DNA of 64,000 nt from JACVCJ01 sp052437175 (GCA_052437175.1 JBQVOK010000003.1:62001-126000); one strand, 5' to 3'. Positions 51,174-59,677 are shown, counted from the stretch's first letter. Made by a program: numbers and translations. Notes: generated by a model not told the origin, from the letters alone.

Positions 51174-52577
51174 TCAGGAGTTGTCGCCGGGTCCGAAGAA
51201 CACCATTTCACTTTCGTCGACCTGAGTATCGCCTTTGAATACACCGATCTTCACGGGCATTTTTACGCCGTTGACCTGCGCCGCGGGGTAACTGAGCATG
51301 ATATTCACTTCGGCCGAAGAACCGCCTTCCAGTTCCGGGGCCGTACCGATAATGCGCAGGGTACCGCCTTCGGGCTGCAGCAGACGTATCTGCGGGTGGA
51401 ACGTATGGAAACTTTTGTTCATGAGCTTCAGCGTGAAAAAGTTGCTGATGTCCCCATTGCTCTGCTCCTGGTAGGTGGTACCACGCATACGGGCCACGTG
51501 TACGTCAAAATCACTGCGGGTAGCTAAGAGTACGCTCAGCAGCACTAGCAGCAGCACCAGCACGGCGGAATAGGCCTTCATGCGGCCGCTGAAACGCAGG
51601 CGGCGGCCGTGTTTTATTTCGTCCTGCGAGGCATAACGCACCAGGCCTTTCGGTTTTCCGATGCGGTCCATGATATCGTCGCAGGCATCGATGCAGGCGG
51701 TACAGCCTACGCATTCCAGCTGGGTGCCGTTGCGGATATCGATGCCGGTCGGGCACACGTTCACACATTGGCCGCAGTCGATGCAGTCGCCCAGTTTTTT
51801 ATCCTTGTTTTTCTTTGGATTTCCGCGTGGTTCGCCACGCACGTGGTCGTAGGCCACTACCATCGACTTCTGGTCGAGCAATACACCCTGCAGGCGGCCG
51901 TAGGGGCATACGATAATGCACACCTGTTCGCGCATCCAGCTGAACACAAAATAAAACACCAGGGTAAAGAGCAGCAGACCTACAAAAAGTCCGAAATGCG
52001 GACCGGGACCGTCTTTTACGAACTGCAACAGGGCATCACTGCCAAAAATATAGGCCAGGAAGGTATTGGCTATCAGGAAGGAAATGAGCAGGAACAGGCT
52101 GTGTTTAGCTATCCTCTTCCATATTTTCTCAGTGGTCCAGGCACTTTTGGCCAGGGCACGCTGCCGGGTATAATCGCCTTCGATCCAGTATTCGATCTTA
52201 CGGAACACCATTTCCATAAAAACGGTCTGCGGGCATACCCAGCCGCAGAAAAGACGCCCGAAAGCCACTGTGAACAAGGCAATGAACACGATAAAGGCGA
52301 TCATCAGCAGAGCGAAAATAAAGAAGTCCTGCGGCCCGAAGAACACGGTGAACAGCACAAACTTCCGCTCGGGTACGTTGAGCATGAACAGCGGTACTCC
52401 GCCTATCTTTATCCAGGGCAGGACAAACAGTATGGCCAGCAGGAACCAGCTGAGCCGGGTACGATAACGGGTGTATTTCCCTTTGGGTCTCTTTGGAAAT
52501 ATCCAGACCCTTTTACCTTTTTCGTCGATCGTGGCAATATGGTCACGATATTCTTCCGCATCAATTTCATTCTGCAT
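51174..52577 (-). CDS. ccoG: cbb3 oxidase accessory ferredoxin-like protein
   Basis: The 467-residue inner-membrane protein has two 4Fe-4S motifs, CIDCGQCVNVCPTG and CVGCTACIDACDD, near residues 260-310. CGWVCPQT and IIVCPYGR lie in its membrane part, and an Ig-like FixG C-terminal domain follows. CcoG reduces Cu(II) for CcoI during cbb3 assembly. The start at 52577 is chosen over the ATG at 52595, because AAAATCTACCCGTT immediately precedes 52577, the same leader as in ccoH and ccoS. Confidence 0.94.
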   Translation of the reverse strand: MQNEIDAEEYRDHIATIDEKGKRVWIFPKRPKGKYTRYRTRLSWFLLAILFVLPWIKIGGVPLFMLNVPERKFVLFTVFFGPQDFFIFALLMIAFIVFIALFTVAFGRLFCGWVCPQTVFMEMVFRKIEYWIEGDYTRQRALAKSAWTTEKIWKRIAKHSLFLLISFLIANTFLAYIFGSDALLQFVKDGPGPHFGLFVGLLLFTLVFYFVFSWMREQVCIIVCPYGRLQGVLLDQKSMVVAYDHVRGEPRGNPKKNKDKKLGDCIDCGQCVNVCPTGIDIRNGTQLECVGCTACIDACDDIMDRIGKPKGLVRYASQDEIKHGRRLRFSGRMKAYSAVLVLLLVLLSVLLATRSDFDVHVARMRGTTYQEQSNGDISNFFTLKLMNKSFHTFHPQIRLLQPEGGTLRIIGTAPELEGGSSAEVNIMLSYPAAQVNGVKMPVKIGVFKGDTQVDESEMVFFGPGDNS

Positions 52578-52591
52578 AACGGGTAGATTTT
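52578..52591 (-). promoter_or_regulatory. Leader motif of ccoG shared with ccoH and ccoS
   Basis: The minus strand reads AAAATCTACCCGTT directly before the ATG at 52577. TTCTACCCGTT precedes ccoH (51154-51164) and ATCTACCCGTTT precedes ccoS (56197-56208). The common core TCTACCCGTT is not a Shine-Dalgarno sequence. It may be a translational or regulatory element, or a trace of gene duplication. Confidence 0.5.
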
Positions 52592-52640
52592 GCATAAATG
52601 ATCGGGGACTCCGCAGTTACGGCAGTCCCCGGTCTGTCTG

Positions 52641-53648
52641 TCATATATTGTTCGCGGCCACCTTTACGGTATCGGCAGCCGGTTTCAGGGAGTCAGAGGC
52701 CGCAGGCGTATAGAGGTCGCCCTGCGGCTCTTTAGGGTTGGGCGGATTGGTTCCGCGCAGCGTAAGAATATACCCGGCCAGGGCCTGCATTTCGCTGGCT
52801 TTGAGCTGGTCCTGCCAGCTGATCATTCCTTTTTCAGGGACGCCGTACTTAATGGTCTTGAAAATATCTTTGATATCGCCGCCGTGCAACCAGTAATCGT
52901 CGGTAAGATTGGGACCTACATCGCCCTGACCCTGCGCACCGTGGCAGGCGGCACATACTTCGTCGAACTTGGCTTTTCCCTTAGCGATCACCGCCTTGTC
53001 CTGCGGCATGGTCACCGTGTTCTCATCCACGAAATCGGCTGCTTTTTTCTTGTATTCGGCCAGCTGGCGTTTACCCTCCTCTACTTCGGCGATATATTCT
53101 GCATCCTGCAGTACACCGGAGTTCCAGATGGGTACAATGTGGTAGTTCACCAGGTAGAACAAGGCCCATACGATGCAGATGTAGAACATCCACTTCCACC
53201 AGGGCGGCAGACTGTTATCGAGTTCTTTGATACCGTCGTAATCGTGGTCGAGCAGGATATCTTTTTCCTCTTCCACGGCGCGGGCACGGGTAAGTGCCTT
53301 CAGTATCTGTGAATAGGCCGTTTTTCGTTTCGGGGCGGGGGCGGCAGTAACCACACCCTGTGTGTTGATGATCTTATCGGTCTCGCCTTTCAGCAACTTC
53401 AGCAGGGAATTGATCACCTGCACAAAATAGAGCATGATCAGCACCAGGAAGGCCAGCAGGATAAAGAGCAGCACTTCTTCCAGGCTTATGTTCAGCAGCC
53501 AGTCGAAACGGCGTGCCGGGTTTTCGGCAGGGGCAGCTGCGGCCGCCGGATTTTCCGCTCTACCCAGTGGAATTACAGCGACCGCTGCCCATGCCATGAT
53601 TCCCTTAGTCAGAGGGAGTTTCCCGAAAAGGTGTTTATTGGTTTTCAT
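52641..53648 (-). CDS. ccoP: cbb3-type cytochrome c oxidase subunit III, mono-heme
   Basis: The 335-residue protein carries the CcoP N-terminal part: a membrane segment (LEEVLLFILLAFLVLIMLYF) and the region HDYDGIKELDNSLPPWWKWMFY, then IVWALFYLVNYH. One cytochrome c domain follows with CAACHG near residue 243. M in KGMISWQDQ is a probable axial ligand. Only one CxxCH is present, whereas proteobacterial CcoP has two. The start at 53648 overlaps the end of ccoQ by 14 nt. Confidence 0.92.
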   Translation of the reverse strand: MKTNKHLFGKLPLTKGIMAWAAVAVIPLGRAENPAAAAAPAENPARRFDWLLNISLEEVLLFILLAFLVLIMLYFVQVINSLLKLLKGETDKIINTQGVVTAAPAPKRKTAYSQILKALTRARAVEEEKDILLDHDYDGIKELDNSLPPWWKWMFYICIVWALFYLVNYHIVPIWNSGVLQDAEYIAEVEEGKRQLAEYKKKAADFVDENTVTMPQDKAVIAKGKAKFDEVCAACHGAQGQGDVGPNLTDDYWLHGGDIKDIFKTIKYGVPEKGMISWQDQLKASEMQALAGYILTLRGTNPPNPKEPQGDLYTPAASDSLKPAADTVKVAANNI

Positions 53649-53841
53649 GAGGCGTTCGGTTTGATTGTGCCGCAGGATCGCCCTGCAGCGGGATGTTACG
53701 TATCTCTTCCACACTGTCTTTTTTCATATACAGCACGTATACCAGCAGTACCAGGAAGAATATAAAGAAGACGCCGAGCGAAAGAATGCCCATCCAGTCG
53801 ATACCGGTGCCATCCAGGTAATATTTGATGTTTTTAAGCAT
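53635..53841 (-). CDS. ccoQ: CcoQ-like small cbb3 oxidase subunit
   Basis: The 68-residue protein has one membrane helix (MGILSLGVFFIFFLVLLVYVLYM) in its N-terminal half and a charged tail. Sequence identity among CcoQ proteins is low; the assignment rests on size, topology and position between ccoNO and ccoP. It begins 6 nt after the ccoNO stop. Confidence 0.8.
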   Translation of the reverse strand: MLKNIKYYLDGTGIDWMGILSLGVFFIFFLVLLVYVLYMKKDSVEEIRNIPLQGDPAAQSNRTPHENQ

Positions 53842-53847
53842 AACTCG

Positions 53848-56019
53848 TTATTTTTCAGGTTTTACGGCAACTTCTTCCGTTTTTACTTTTATATCGGTGC
53901 CCAGGCGTTGCAGGTAGGCAATGAGGGCTATAATTTCCTTGTCGGCCAGCTTATCACTGCTGCGTTCGGCAAAGTCGTAGCGCACGCTCTTGTCCTGCAG
54001 CAGGTTTTCGGCAATTTCGGAAGCCTGTTTCTGCAGATCGGCATTGGCCCTTGCATCATACCCCTCGGGGTAGGGCACGCCCAGCGACTGCATGGCACGT
54101 ATCTTGGCTGCAGTCCCCGAAGTATCCAGGTCATTGGTAAAGAGCCAGGGATAAGCAGGCATCAGTGAGCCTTTGGAGATATCGTCGGGGTTGGCCATGT
54201 GGAAATAGTGCCAGCTGTGCAGGTATTTGGCCCCTACGCGCTGCAGATCGGGCCCGGTACGCTTACTGCCCCAGAGGAAAGGATGGTCGTACACATATTC
54301 CCCGCTCTTGGAATATTCGCCTTTGTAGCGCACCGTTTCGTGCCGGAAAGGCCGCACCAGCTGGGAGTGGCAACCCACACAACCCTCGCGGATATACAGA
54401 TCGCGACCCTGCAGTTCGAGCGGGGTGTAGGGTTTTACGGAGGCAATGGTAGGTACATTGCTCTTTACCATAAAGGTGGGCACCATTTCAATAAGTCCGC
54501 CGATGAGAATGGCAATGGTGGCAAAAATGGTAAGCTGCACGGGGCGGCGTTCGATCCAGCGGTGCCAGTGTTCACCGGCATGACCAGCGTACACTTTTTC
54601 CAGGGCAGGTGCGCTGGCTTCCTCTTCCCGTTCCAGGCTGCCGGCGCGTACCGTGCGTACCAGGTTGTACACCATCATAATGGCTCCGCTCAGGTACAGG
54701 GTTCCGCCGATGGCCCGCAGCGCATACAGGTTTTTAAGATTGGTAACGGTGGTGAGGAATTCGGGGTATTTCAGGGTGCCGGCCTCGGTAAAGTCCTGCC
54801 ACATGGAATGCTGCGTAAAACCTGCCCAGTACATAGGAATGGCATAGAGCAGAATACCCAGGGTGGCGATCCAGAAGTGGGCATTGGCCAGTTTTTTAGA
54901 GAAAAGTTCGGTTTTATACAAACGCGGGATCAGCCAGTACAGGATACCGAAGGTAAGCATACCGTTCCAGCCCAGTCCGCCTACGTGTACGTGGGCAATG
55001 GTCCAGTCGGTAAAGTGACTGATGGCATTGATCTGTTTCAGCGAGAGCAGTGGCCCTTCGAACGTGGCCATACCATAGGCCGTAACCGCTACCACGAAGA
55101 ACTTGAGCGTGGCATCGTCGCGCACGCGGTCCCAGGCGCCGCGCAGGGTGAGCAGACCATTGATCATACCGCCCCATGACGGTGCAATAAGCATAATGGA
55201 GAACACCGTGCCCAGGCTCTGTGCCCAGTCGGGCAGGGTAGAATACAGCAGGTGGTGCGGGCCCGCCCAGATGTAAATAAAGATGAGGGCCCAGAAGTGT
55301 ATGATGGAAAGTTTATAGGAATACACCGGGCGGTTCACCGCTTTGGGCAGGTAATAATACATGAGTCCCAGGTAGGGCGTGGTGAGGAAAAAGGCCACGG
55401 CGTTGTGCCCGTACCACCATTGTACCAGGGCGTCCTGCACACCGGCGTATACCGAATAGCTTTTAAAGAGGGCCACCGGCAGTTCAAAGGAGTTCACTAC
55501 GTGCAGCACGGCTACCGTAACAAAAGTGGCTATGTAGAACCAGATGGCCACGTACAGGTGCCGTTCGCGGCGGCGCAGGATGGTCATGATCATGTTCAGG
55601 CCGAAAATGACCCAGATAAGGGTAATGGCAATATCGATAGGCCATTCCAGTTCGGCGTATTCTTTAGAGGTGGTATAACCGAGGGGTAGAGTAATGGCGG
55701 CGGCTACAATAATGAGCTGCCAGCCCCAGAAATGGACCCGGCTCAGCATATCGCTCCACATACGGGCCTTGAGCAGGCGCTGTATGGAGTAATAGTAACC
55801 CATAAAAATACCGTTGCCCACAAAGGCAAAGATCACCGCATTGGTGTGCAGGGGACGCAGGCGGCCGAACGTAGTGTATTCCGAGTGTACAAAACCCGGA
55901 TTAAAGATCTGGAACGCCACGATAACGCCCACCAGCATACCCACCAGGGCCCAGAGCATGGTGGCGAACGCGAAAAGGCTTACGATACGGTTGTCGTATT
56001 TAAACTTCTGAATTTCCAT
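53848..56019 (-). CDS. ccoNO: cbb3-type cytochrome c oxidase, fused subunits I and II
   Basis: The 723-residue fusion reduces oxygen to water at low oxygen tension and pumps protons. The CcoN part (residues 1 to about 480) has His ligands in RPLHTNAVIFAFVGN, GHNAVAFFLTTPY, IWAGPHHLLYS and AHVHVGGLGWNG. The CcoO part, after a membrane helix near residue 500, carries one c-type heme at CVGCHSQLVRPF. ccoN and ccoO are separate genes in Proteobacteria; the fusion is usual in Bacteroidota. It lies 3 nt after ccoS. Confidence 0.96.
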   Translation of the reverse strand: MEIQKFKYDNRIVSLFAFATMLWALVGMLVGVIVAFQIFNPGFVHSEYTTFGRLRPLHTNAVIFAFVGNGIFMGYYYSIQRLLKARMWSDMLSRVHFWGWQLIIVAAAITLPLGYTTSKEYAELEWPIDIAITLIWVIFGLNMIMTILRRRERHLYVAIWFYIATFVTVAVLHVVNSFELPVALFKSYSVYAGVQDALVQWWYGHNAVAFFLTTPYLGLMYYYLPKAVNRPVYSYKLSIIHFWALIFIYIWAGPHHLLYSTLPDWAQSLGTVFSIMLIAPSWGGMINGLLTLRGAWDRVRDDATLKFFVVAVTAYGMATFEGPLLSLKQINAISHFTDWTIAHVHVGGLGWNGMLTFGILYWLIPRLYKTELFSKKLANAHFWIATLGILLYAIPMYWAGFTQHSMWQDFTEAGTLKYPEFLTTVTNLKNLYALRAIGGTLYLSGAIMMVYNLVRTVRAGSLEREEEASAPALEKVYAGHAGEHWHRWIERRPVQLTIFATIAILIGGLIEMVPTFMVKSNVPTIASVKPYTPLELQGRDLYIREGCVGCHSQLVRPFRHETVRYKGEYSKSGEYVYDHPFLWGSKRTGPDLQRVGAKYLHSWHYFHMANPDDISKGSLMPAYPWLFTNDLDTSGTAAKIRAMQSLGVPYPEGYDARANADLQKQASEIAENLLQDKSVRYDFAERSSDKLADKEIIALIAYLQRLGTDIKVKTEEVAVKPEK

Positions 56020-56022
56020 GTC

Positions 56023-56196
56023 TTAAGCGCGGGGATTAGATTGTTTTGTTTTCGGCGGACGGGGTGCATCCAGGATGCGGGTGCCGGGCGAGCGGGGATC
56101 GTCGTACTGACCGGCGCGTACCGCGCGTATGAACAGGGTTAGAAACAGTATGGCCACCGCCACACTAAAGCCGATGAGAATGAAAAGTGCCTCCAT
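56023..56196 (-). CDS. ccoS: cbb3-type oxidase maturation protein
   Basis: The 57-residue protein has a single membrane helix (MEALFILIGFSVAVAILFLT) followed by the CcoS tail AVRAGQYDDPRSPGTRIL. CcoS is needed for heme and copper insertion into CcoN. The start at 56196 is chosen because the helix begins there and ATCTACCCGTTT directly precedes it; the longer frame from 56226 would contain that leader. It is the first gene of the operon. Confidence 0.9.
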   Translation of the reverse strand: MEALFILIGFSVAVAILFLTLFIRAVRAGQYDDPRSPGTRILDAPRPPKTKQSNPRA

Positions 56197-56275
56197 AAAC
56201 GGGTAGATGTTTGTTTGACACGTCAAAGGTGCAACCCTGAGCGGCGGCGGGGTATGAGAAAGATCAGCCGTAAAT

Positions 56276-56289
56276 ATGATTTATATCAG
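56276..56289. promoter_or_regulatory. FNR-like palindrome upstream of the cco operon
   Basis: ATGATTTATATCAG contains TGAT-N4-ATCA, the FNR/CRP-family inverted repeat, about 80 nt upstream of ccoS. By chance about one such octamer pattern is expected in 64 kb, so the position rather than the match carries the weight. Control of a microaerobic oxidase by a Fnr-like protein would make sense. Confidence 0.45.
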
Positions 56290-56311
56290 TTTTCCTGCCG
56301 GGCAAAAAACA

Positions 56312-56336
56312 AAAGGCGGGAAAAAACCCCGCCTTT
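56312..56336 (-). terminator. Rho-independent terminator of the NAD(P)-binding protein gene
   Basis: AAAGGCGGG (56312-56320) pairs with CCCGCCTTT (56328-56336). On the minus strand it is followed by TTGTTTTTTG. It separates the upstream gene from the cco promoter. Confidence 0.85.
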
Positions 56337-56341
56337 TTAAT

Positions 56342-56983
56342 TTATACATTGCCCGCAAAGGGCGCTTTCTGATGATAGCTGTCGTCTTTTAGCTGCCCTA
56401 CCAAAAACTGCGCCAGCCCCGAAGCGCTTACCCGCGGCCAGGGACAGTGATGCAGGCGGGTCTGCAGCTGCCCGGGATCATCTGTAAGCTCTATAAGCGG
56501 CAGACGAACCATTGTCCACTGCACCCCGGAAGCAGCCAGCAATTCATATTCTTTCTGCTTGTCGAAGGTAGTCTCCGGGTAATGCTGTTTCATCCAGTCT
56601 GTGGCCTGTTGTACGGCGGGTTCTTTTTTGTCACCGGGCACATCCACGCTGAGGCCGGTAGTTACTATGTAACGTTGTATGCCTTGCTGTTCCATAGCCT
56701 GCAACACATTACGCGTAGCCGTGCTGAAAATGGAAGATTCGCCGGCGGGCTGGCCCAGGGTACTGAGCACGGCCGTACAGTCCTTCAGCAGCCGCAGTAC
56801 AGCTTCGGGGTCCCGGGCATCGCCCTGTATTACTTCTATACGCGGATCTGTTTCCTGCAATTGGGATGGATGGCGCAGCAGTAAACGGCAGGGATAACCC
56901 GCACGCAACACTTCGCGCAGTGCATATTTTCCGGATTTACCGGTGGCGCCCAGCAGGGCGATTTTTTCCGTAGAATGCATCAT
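56342..56983 (-). CDS. Atypical SDR / NAD(P)H-binding protein
   Basis: The 213-residue protein has the Rossmann motif LLGATGKSGKYALRE at its N-terminus, then VIQGDARDPEAVLRLL and VLSTLGQP, as in the NmrA/NAD(P)-binding family. There is no Y-x3-K catalytic pair in the usual place. It may be a redox sensor or an epimerase-like protein; the function is not predictable. Start ambiguity of one codon (two consecutive ATG). Confidence 0.85.
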   Translation of the reverse strand: MMHSTEKIALLGATGKSGKYALREVLRAGYPCRLLLRHPSQLQETDPRIEVIQGDARDPEAVLRLLKDCTAVLSTLGQPAGESSIFSTATRNVLQAMEQQGIQRYIVTTGLSVDVPGDKKEPAVQQATDWMKQHYPETTFDKQKEYELLAASGVQWTMVRLPLIELTDDPGQLQTRLHHCPWPRVSASGLAQFLVGQLKDDSYHQKAPFAGNV

Positions 56984-57325
56984 TTTTTCTCTCTATAAAT
57001 TTTTAAAAAACAAAAAAAGTGTTGGCAAAACACCATGCACAAAATACCGTTCCGGGTCTTTACAGCCGGGGAATTACAATGGTTTTGCGCTATTTATAAA
57101 GAGATCTTAATGGAATAAAGGTATATATTTTATGCATTTGTCGCAAAAATGATGTGTAATTCATTCGTTTTTTGTATATTAACCTGTTGTATTCACGGAA
57201 GTCCTGCTTTTTTGCCTGTTGTTGTTTGGAATCCGCCTGTTTCTTTCCTGAGCCGGCTTAAATTTTGCTAAGAGCGGACAACAAGGCCGTAAATTCACTA
57301 AATTTCAAGGATAAAACAGTGTCTT
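56984..57325. other. Divergent intergenic region, 342 bp
   Basis: This AT-rich region lies between the NAD(P)-binding protein gene (minus) and yjdI (plus). It contains a short hairpin GTGTT-N5-AACAC near 57019-57033 without a T-run. TAAATTTC at 57299-57306 is a one-mismatch -7 element for yjdI. I see no coding sequence or RNA gene. Confidence 0.4.
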
Positions 57326-57535
57326 ATGATCAAAGAATACCGCAAAGACGATGTTTTTGTTGTCTGGGACAACAAGAAGTGCATCCATTCCGGAATCTGC
57401 GTACGCGGGCTTCCGCATGTGTTCCGGCCCGCCGAAGTGCCCTGGATCCATCCCGAAAGCGATACCCGAGACAGCATTGTAGAGCAGGTGCATAAATGCC
57501 CTTCGGGCGCGCTTTCGATCAAGAAGGCAGAGTAG
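57326..57535 (+). CDS. YjdI-type mono-cluster Fe-S protein
   Basis: The 69-residue protein matches the Fer4_19/YjdI family. Cys residues in KKCIHSGICVRGLP and HKCPSGALS give the ligands of a single iron-sulfur cluster, and VPWIHPE is typical. It is likely an electron carrier or cluster sensor. The AraC-family gene starts 46 nt downstream with its own -7 box. Confidence 0.88.
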   Translation: MIKEYRKDDVFVVWDNKKCIHSGICVRGLPHVFRPAEVPWIHPESDTRDSIVEQVHKCPSGALSIKKAE

Positions 57536-57581
57536 CAGCTCTGCACAACCCACACAGATATTCTGTACCTTTACAGAACGC

Positions 57582-58379
57582 ATGAAATTTATCCAGGTAC
57601 CGCCGCCCGAGAGCCTCCGCCGCTACATCCGTTACAGTTGGGTAATGGAGTCTGCACCTGCGGATGCCGCTGCGGATACCTTTCGCCCCCTGGCCGACGG
57701 CAGCCCGGGCCTTATCCTGCAAAACGGCGATGCTCCCCTCTGGCAGGACGGAGACGGCAAACAACTGCCCCGGCTCTTTTTGTACGGACAAACGGTACAA
57801 ACTCGTATTTTACACACCAAAGGCAGTACAGGCGCTATCGGCATAGGCTTTCATCCGCATGCGCTCAAAGCCCTTTTCGGCTGGGATGCCGGCATCCTTA
57901 CCGATACCTGTACCGATCTGCATAATGCCGTAAACAAACCGCTTTTTACACTGGCTGAGAACCTGCACGAAAAGAGCGCGCAGGAGCGTCTGCAACAGCT
58001 ATATGCCTACCTGCAAAGCCGCATGTACGGCTCCGTGAAGGAAGACGCCCAGGTAGAACGGGCTATGAACCGCATCCTGCAATCGGGCGGTACGCTGTCC
58101 ATACAGGAGCTGCTGAACGAACTGGCCCTGTCTGAACGCAGCCTGGAGCGCCGTTTCCGGAGCCATATCGGCATTTCGCCCAAATTGTTTTCGCGCATCT
58201 GCCGTTTCCAGTCTTCTTTACAACAACTGCGCAACCGTTCTTTCGATAAACTTTCTGATCTTGCCTTTGAGAACGGCTATGCCGATCAGTCGCATTTTAT
58301 CCGCAACTTCCGGGAGTTCACCGGCATTTCGCCCGAAGAATACCGGCGCCGCGAACCGCTTTCGGATATGGTTCTGTAA
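57582..58379 (+). CDS. AraC-family transcriptional regulator
   Basis: The 265-residue protein has an N-terminal sensor region (PPPESLRRYIRYSWVMES, GSTGAIGIGFHPHALKALFG) of the DUF6597 type. An AraC helix-turn-helix pair follows from about residue 165 (LSIQELLNELALSERSLERRF, LSDLAFENGYADQSHFIRNFRE). The ligand is unknown. TACCTTTA at 57566-57573 is the likely -7 box. The membrane protein gene 63 nt downstream is a candidate target. Confidence 0.92.
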   Translation: MKFIQVPPPESLRRYIRYSWVMESAPADAAADTFRPLADGSPGLILQNGDAPLWQDGDGKQLPRLFLYGQTVQTRILHTKGSTGAIGIGFHPHALKALFGWDAGILTDTCTDLHNAVNKPLFTLAENLHEKSAQERLQQLYAYLQSRMYGSVKEDAQVERAMNRILQSGGTLSIQELLNELALSERSLERRFRSHIGISPKLFSRICRFQSSLQQLRNRSFDKLSDLAFENGYADQSHFIRNFREFTGISPEEYRRREPLSDMVL

Positions 58380-58418
58380 ACTGTCGGTTTTGTTCTATTT
58401 CCCCGGCAGGGCCCGCCA

Positions 58419-58426
58419 TAGCTTTG
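58419..58426 (+). promoter_or_regulatory. Promoter -7 element of the DUF1772 gene
   Basis: TAGCTTTG matches TAnnTTTG exactly, 16 nt before the ATG at 58443. Confidence 0.55.
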
Positions 58427-58442
58427 TCAAAAAAAAAACGAC

Positions 58443-58925
58443 ATGAACATTTTTCAGAACCTGGCTCTTTTTAGCGCCGCTTTTGGTTGTGCCCTGATGG
58501 CCGGACTTTTCTTTGCTTATTCCGTTTCGGTGAACCCCGGACTCAACCGCCTGCCCGATGCCCAGTACCTGGCGGCCATGCAATCGATCAACCGGGCCAT
58601 ACTCAACCCCGTTTTCCTGCTGGTATTCATAGGAACGCCGCTGCTACTGGTATTAAGCAGCATCCTGAACTTCGGCACAGGCCTGCGCTTCTGGCTGTTG
58701 CTGGGGGGGACCCTGTTGTATGTATCCGGTACTTTTGCGGTAACCATCGGCGGTAATGTACCCCTGAACGAAGCGCTGGACGCTTTTTCGCCGGCAGAAG
58801 CCGATGCCGGGGCCCTGCAGCAGATGCGTGCCCGTTTTGAGCATCCCTGGAACCGACTGCATACTATACGTACTTTTTGTTCGGCGCTGGCCTGTGCCTT
58901 TTCGCTGGCGGCGGCGCTCCGCTAA
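58443..58925 (+). CDS. DUF1772 (anthrone-oxygenase-like) membrane protein
   Basis: The 160-residue protein has four hydrophobic segments and the DUF1772 pattern. GLFFAYSVSVNPGLNRLPD near residue 20 comes first, then AMQSINRAILNPVFLLVFIG, NVPLNEALD and FEHPWNRLHTIRTFCS. Fungal relatives are anthrone oxygenases; the bacterial function is unknown. It follows the AraC-family gene. Confidence 0.88.
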   Translation: MNIFQNLALFSAAFGCALMAGLFFAYSVSVNPGLNRLPDAQYLAAMQSINRAILNPVFLLVFIGTPLLLVLSSILNFGTGLRFWLLLGGTLLYVSGTFAVTIGGNVPLNEALDAFSPAEADAGALQQMRARFEHPWNRLHTIRTFCSALACAFSLAAALR

Positions 58926-58934
58926 AACACCGCT

Positions 58935-59231
58935 TTACAGCGTCTCCACAATATTGATATGCAGGGCTCCCATGCGGGAAAGTACCAGGCAGAACCAGGC
59001 ATTCTTCATTCCCCGAAGCGGTATGGGGCGGGTGTCTTCCTCTTCCGCGAACGCAGTTCGTATTTCCTGCAGGGTTTTTTCTCCCAGGAAAGGAATATCG
59101 CCCAGGTGCTCTTCCTGGTATTTCAGCCAGGCCTGAACGGATTCGTGAACAGATCCGGCCTTCACCTGCGAAATAAAGGTTCCCCCGCGGAATAACACGA
59201 CCCAGGTATACAGGCTATCTGTTCTTTTCAT
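58935..59231 (-). CDS. Hypothetical protein
   Basis: The 98-residue protein (MKRTDSLYTWVVLFRGG...) has no recognised family. SVHESVQAWLKYQEEHLG and FLGEKTLQEIRTAFAEEE look helical. No signal peptide or membrane segment is clear. The ATG overlaps the stop of the preceding secreted-protein gene (59228-59231), so the pair is translationally coupled. Confidence 0.68.
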   Translation of the reverse strand: MKRTDSLYTWVVLFRGGTFISQVKAGSVHESVQAWLKYQEEHLGDIPFLGEKTLQEIRTAFAEEEDTRPIPLRGMKNAWFCLVLSRMGALHINIVETL

Positions 59232-59677
59232 GGTTCAAAGCGGAGTATGCAGAGTGTTTTTTCTGTCTCTGTATAGGCACTGCCATTCCATATTTCCACG
59301 TAACAGCTGAGTTTTACAAACTGTACCTTTTGCGGAGGAGCAGACAGGAAAGACCGTACGGGCAGTTTGAGCGACAGGTATTGTTTTTCGCCCTTTTTCC
59401 AGGGGGGTGTTTCGCACAACTTTTCATCCTGTGCATTACGGATAATGATCTGTTCCGGGTGCCCGCCCATACAGGAATAAAAATGCAGGGAAAGTTCGTC
59501 TTTCGTTACATCCGCGTCAGGGATAAGCACGGTGTCCGGTTCGTTCATGAACTGCAGCACTTCGTTCACGGAATAGATCTTCTGATCGTTGTAAAACAGC
59601 GTACGGAACGAAACGGTATCTTCCGGTGCCGGAGCGGAGGCACAAAGGCCTGCTGAAAAAAGGAGGGAAAGTATCAT
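59228..59677 (-). CDS. Small secreted protein of unknown function
   Basis: The 149-residue protein has a short signal peptide (MILSLLFSAGLCASAPA). The mature beta-rich domain (ELSLHFYSCMGGHPEQIIIR, KQYLSLKLPVRSFLSA, VQFVKLSCYVEIWNG) contains two Cys that could pair. No family is recognised. It is the first gene of a coupled pair. Confidence 0.68.
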   Translation of the reverse strand: MILSLLFSAGLCASAPAPEDTVSFRTLFYNDQKIYSVNEVLQFMNEPDTVLIPDADVTKDELSLHFYSCMGGHPEQIIIRNAQDEKLCETPPWKKGEKQYLSLKLPVRSFLSAPPQKVQFVKLSCYVEIWNGSAYTETEKTLCILRFEP

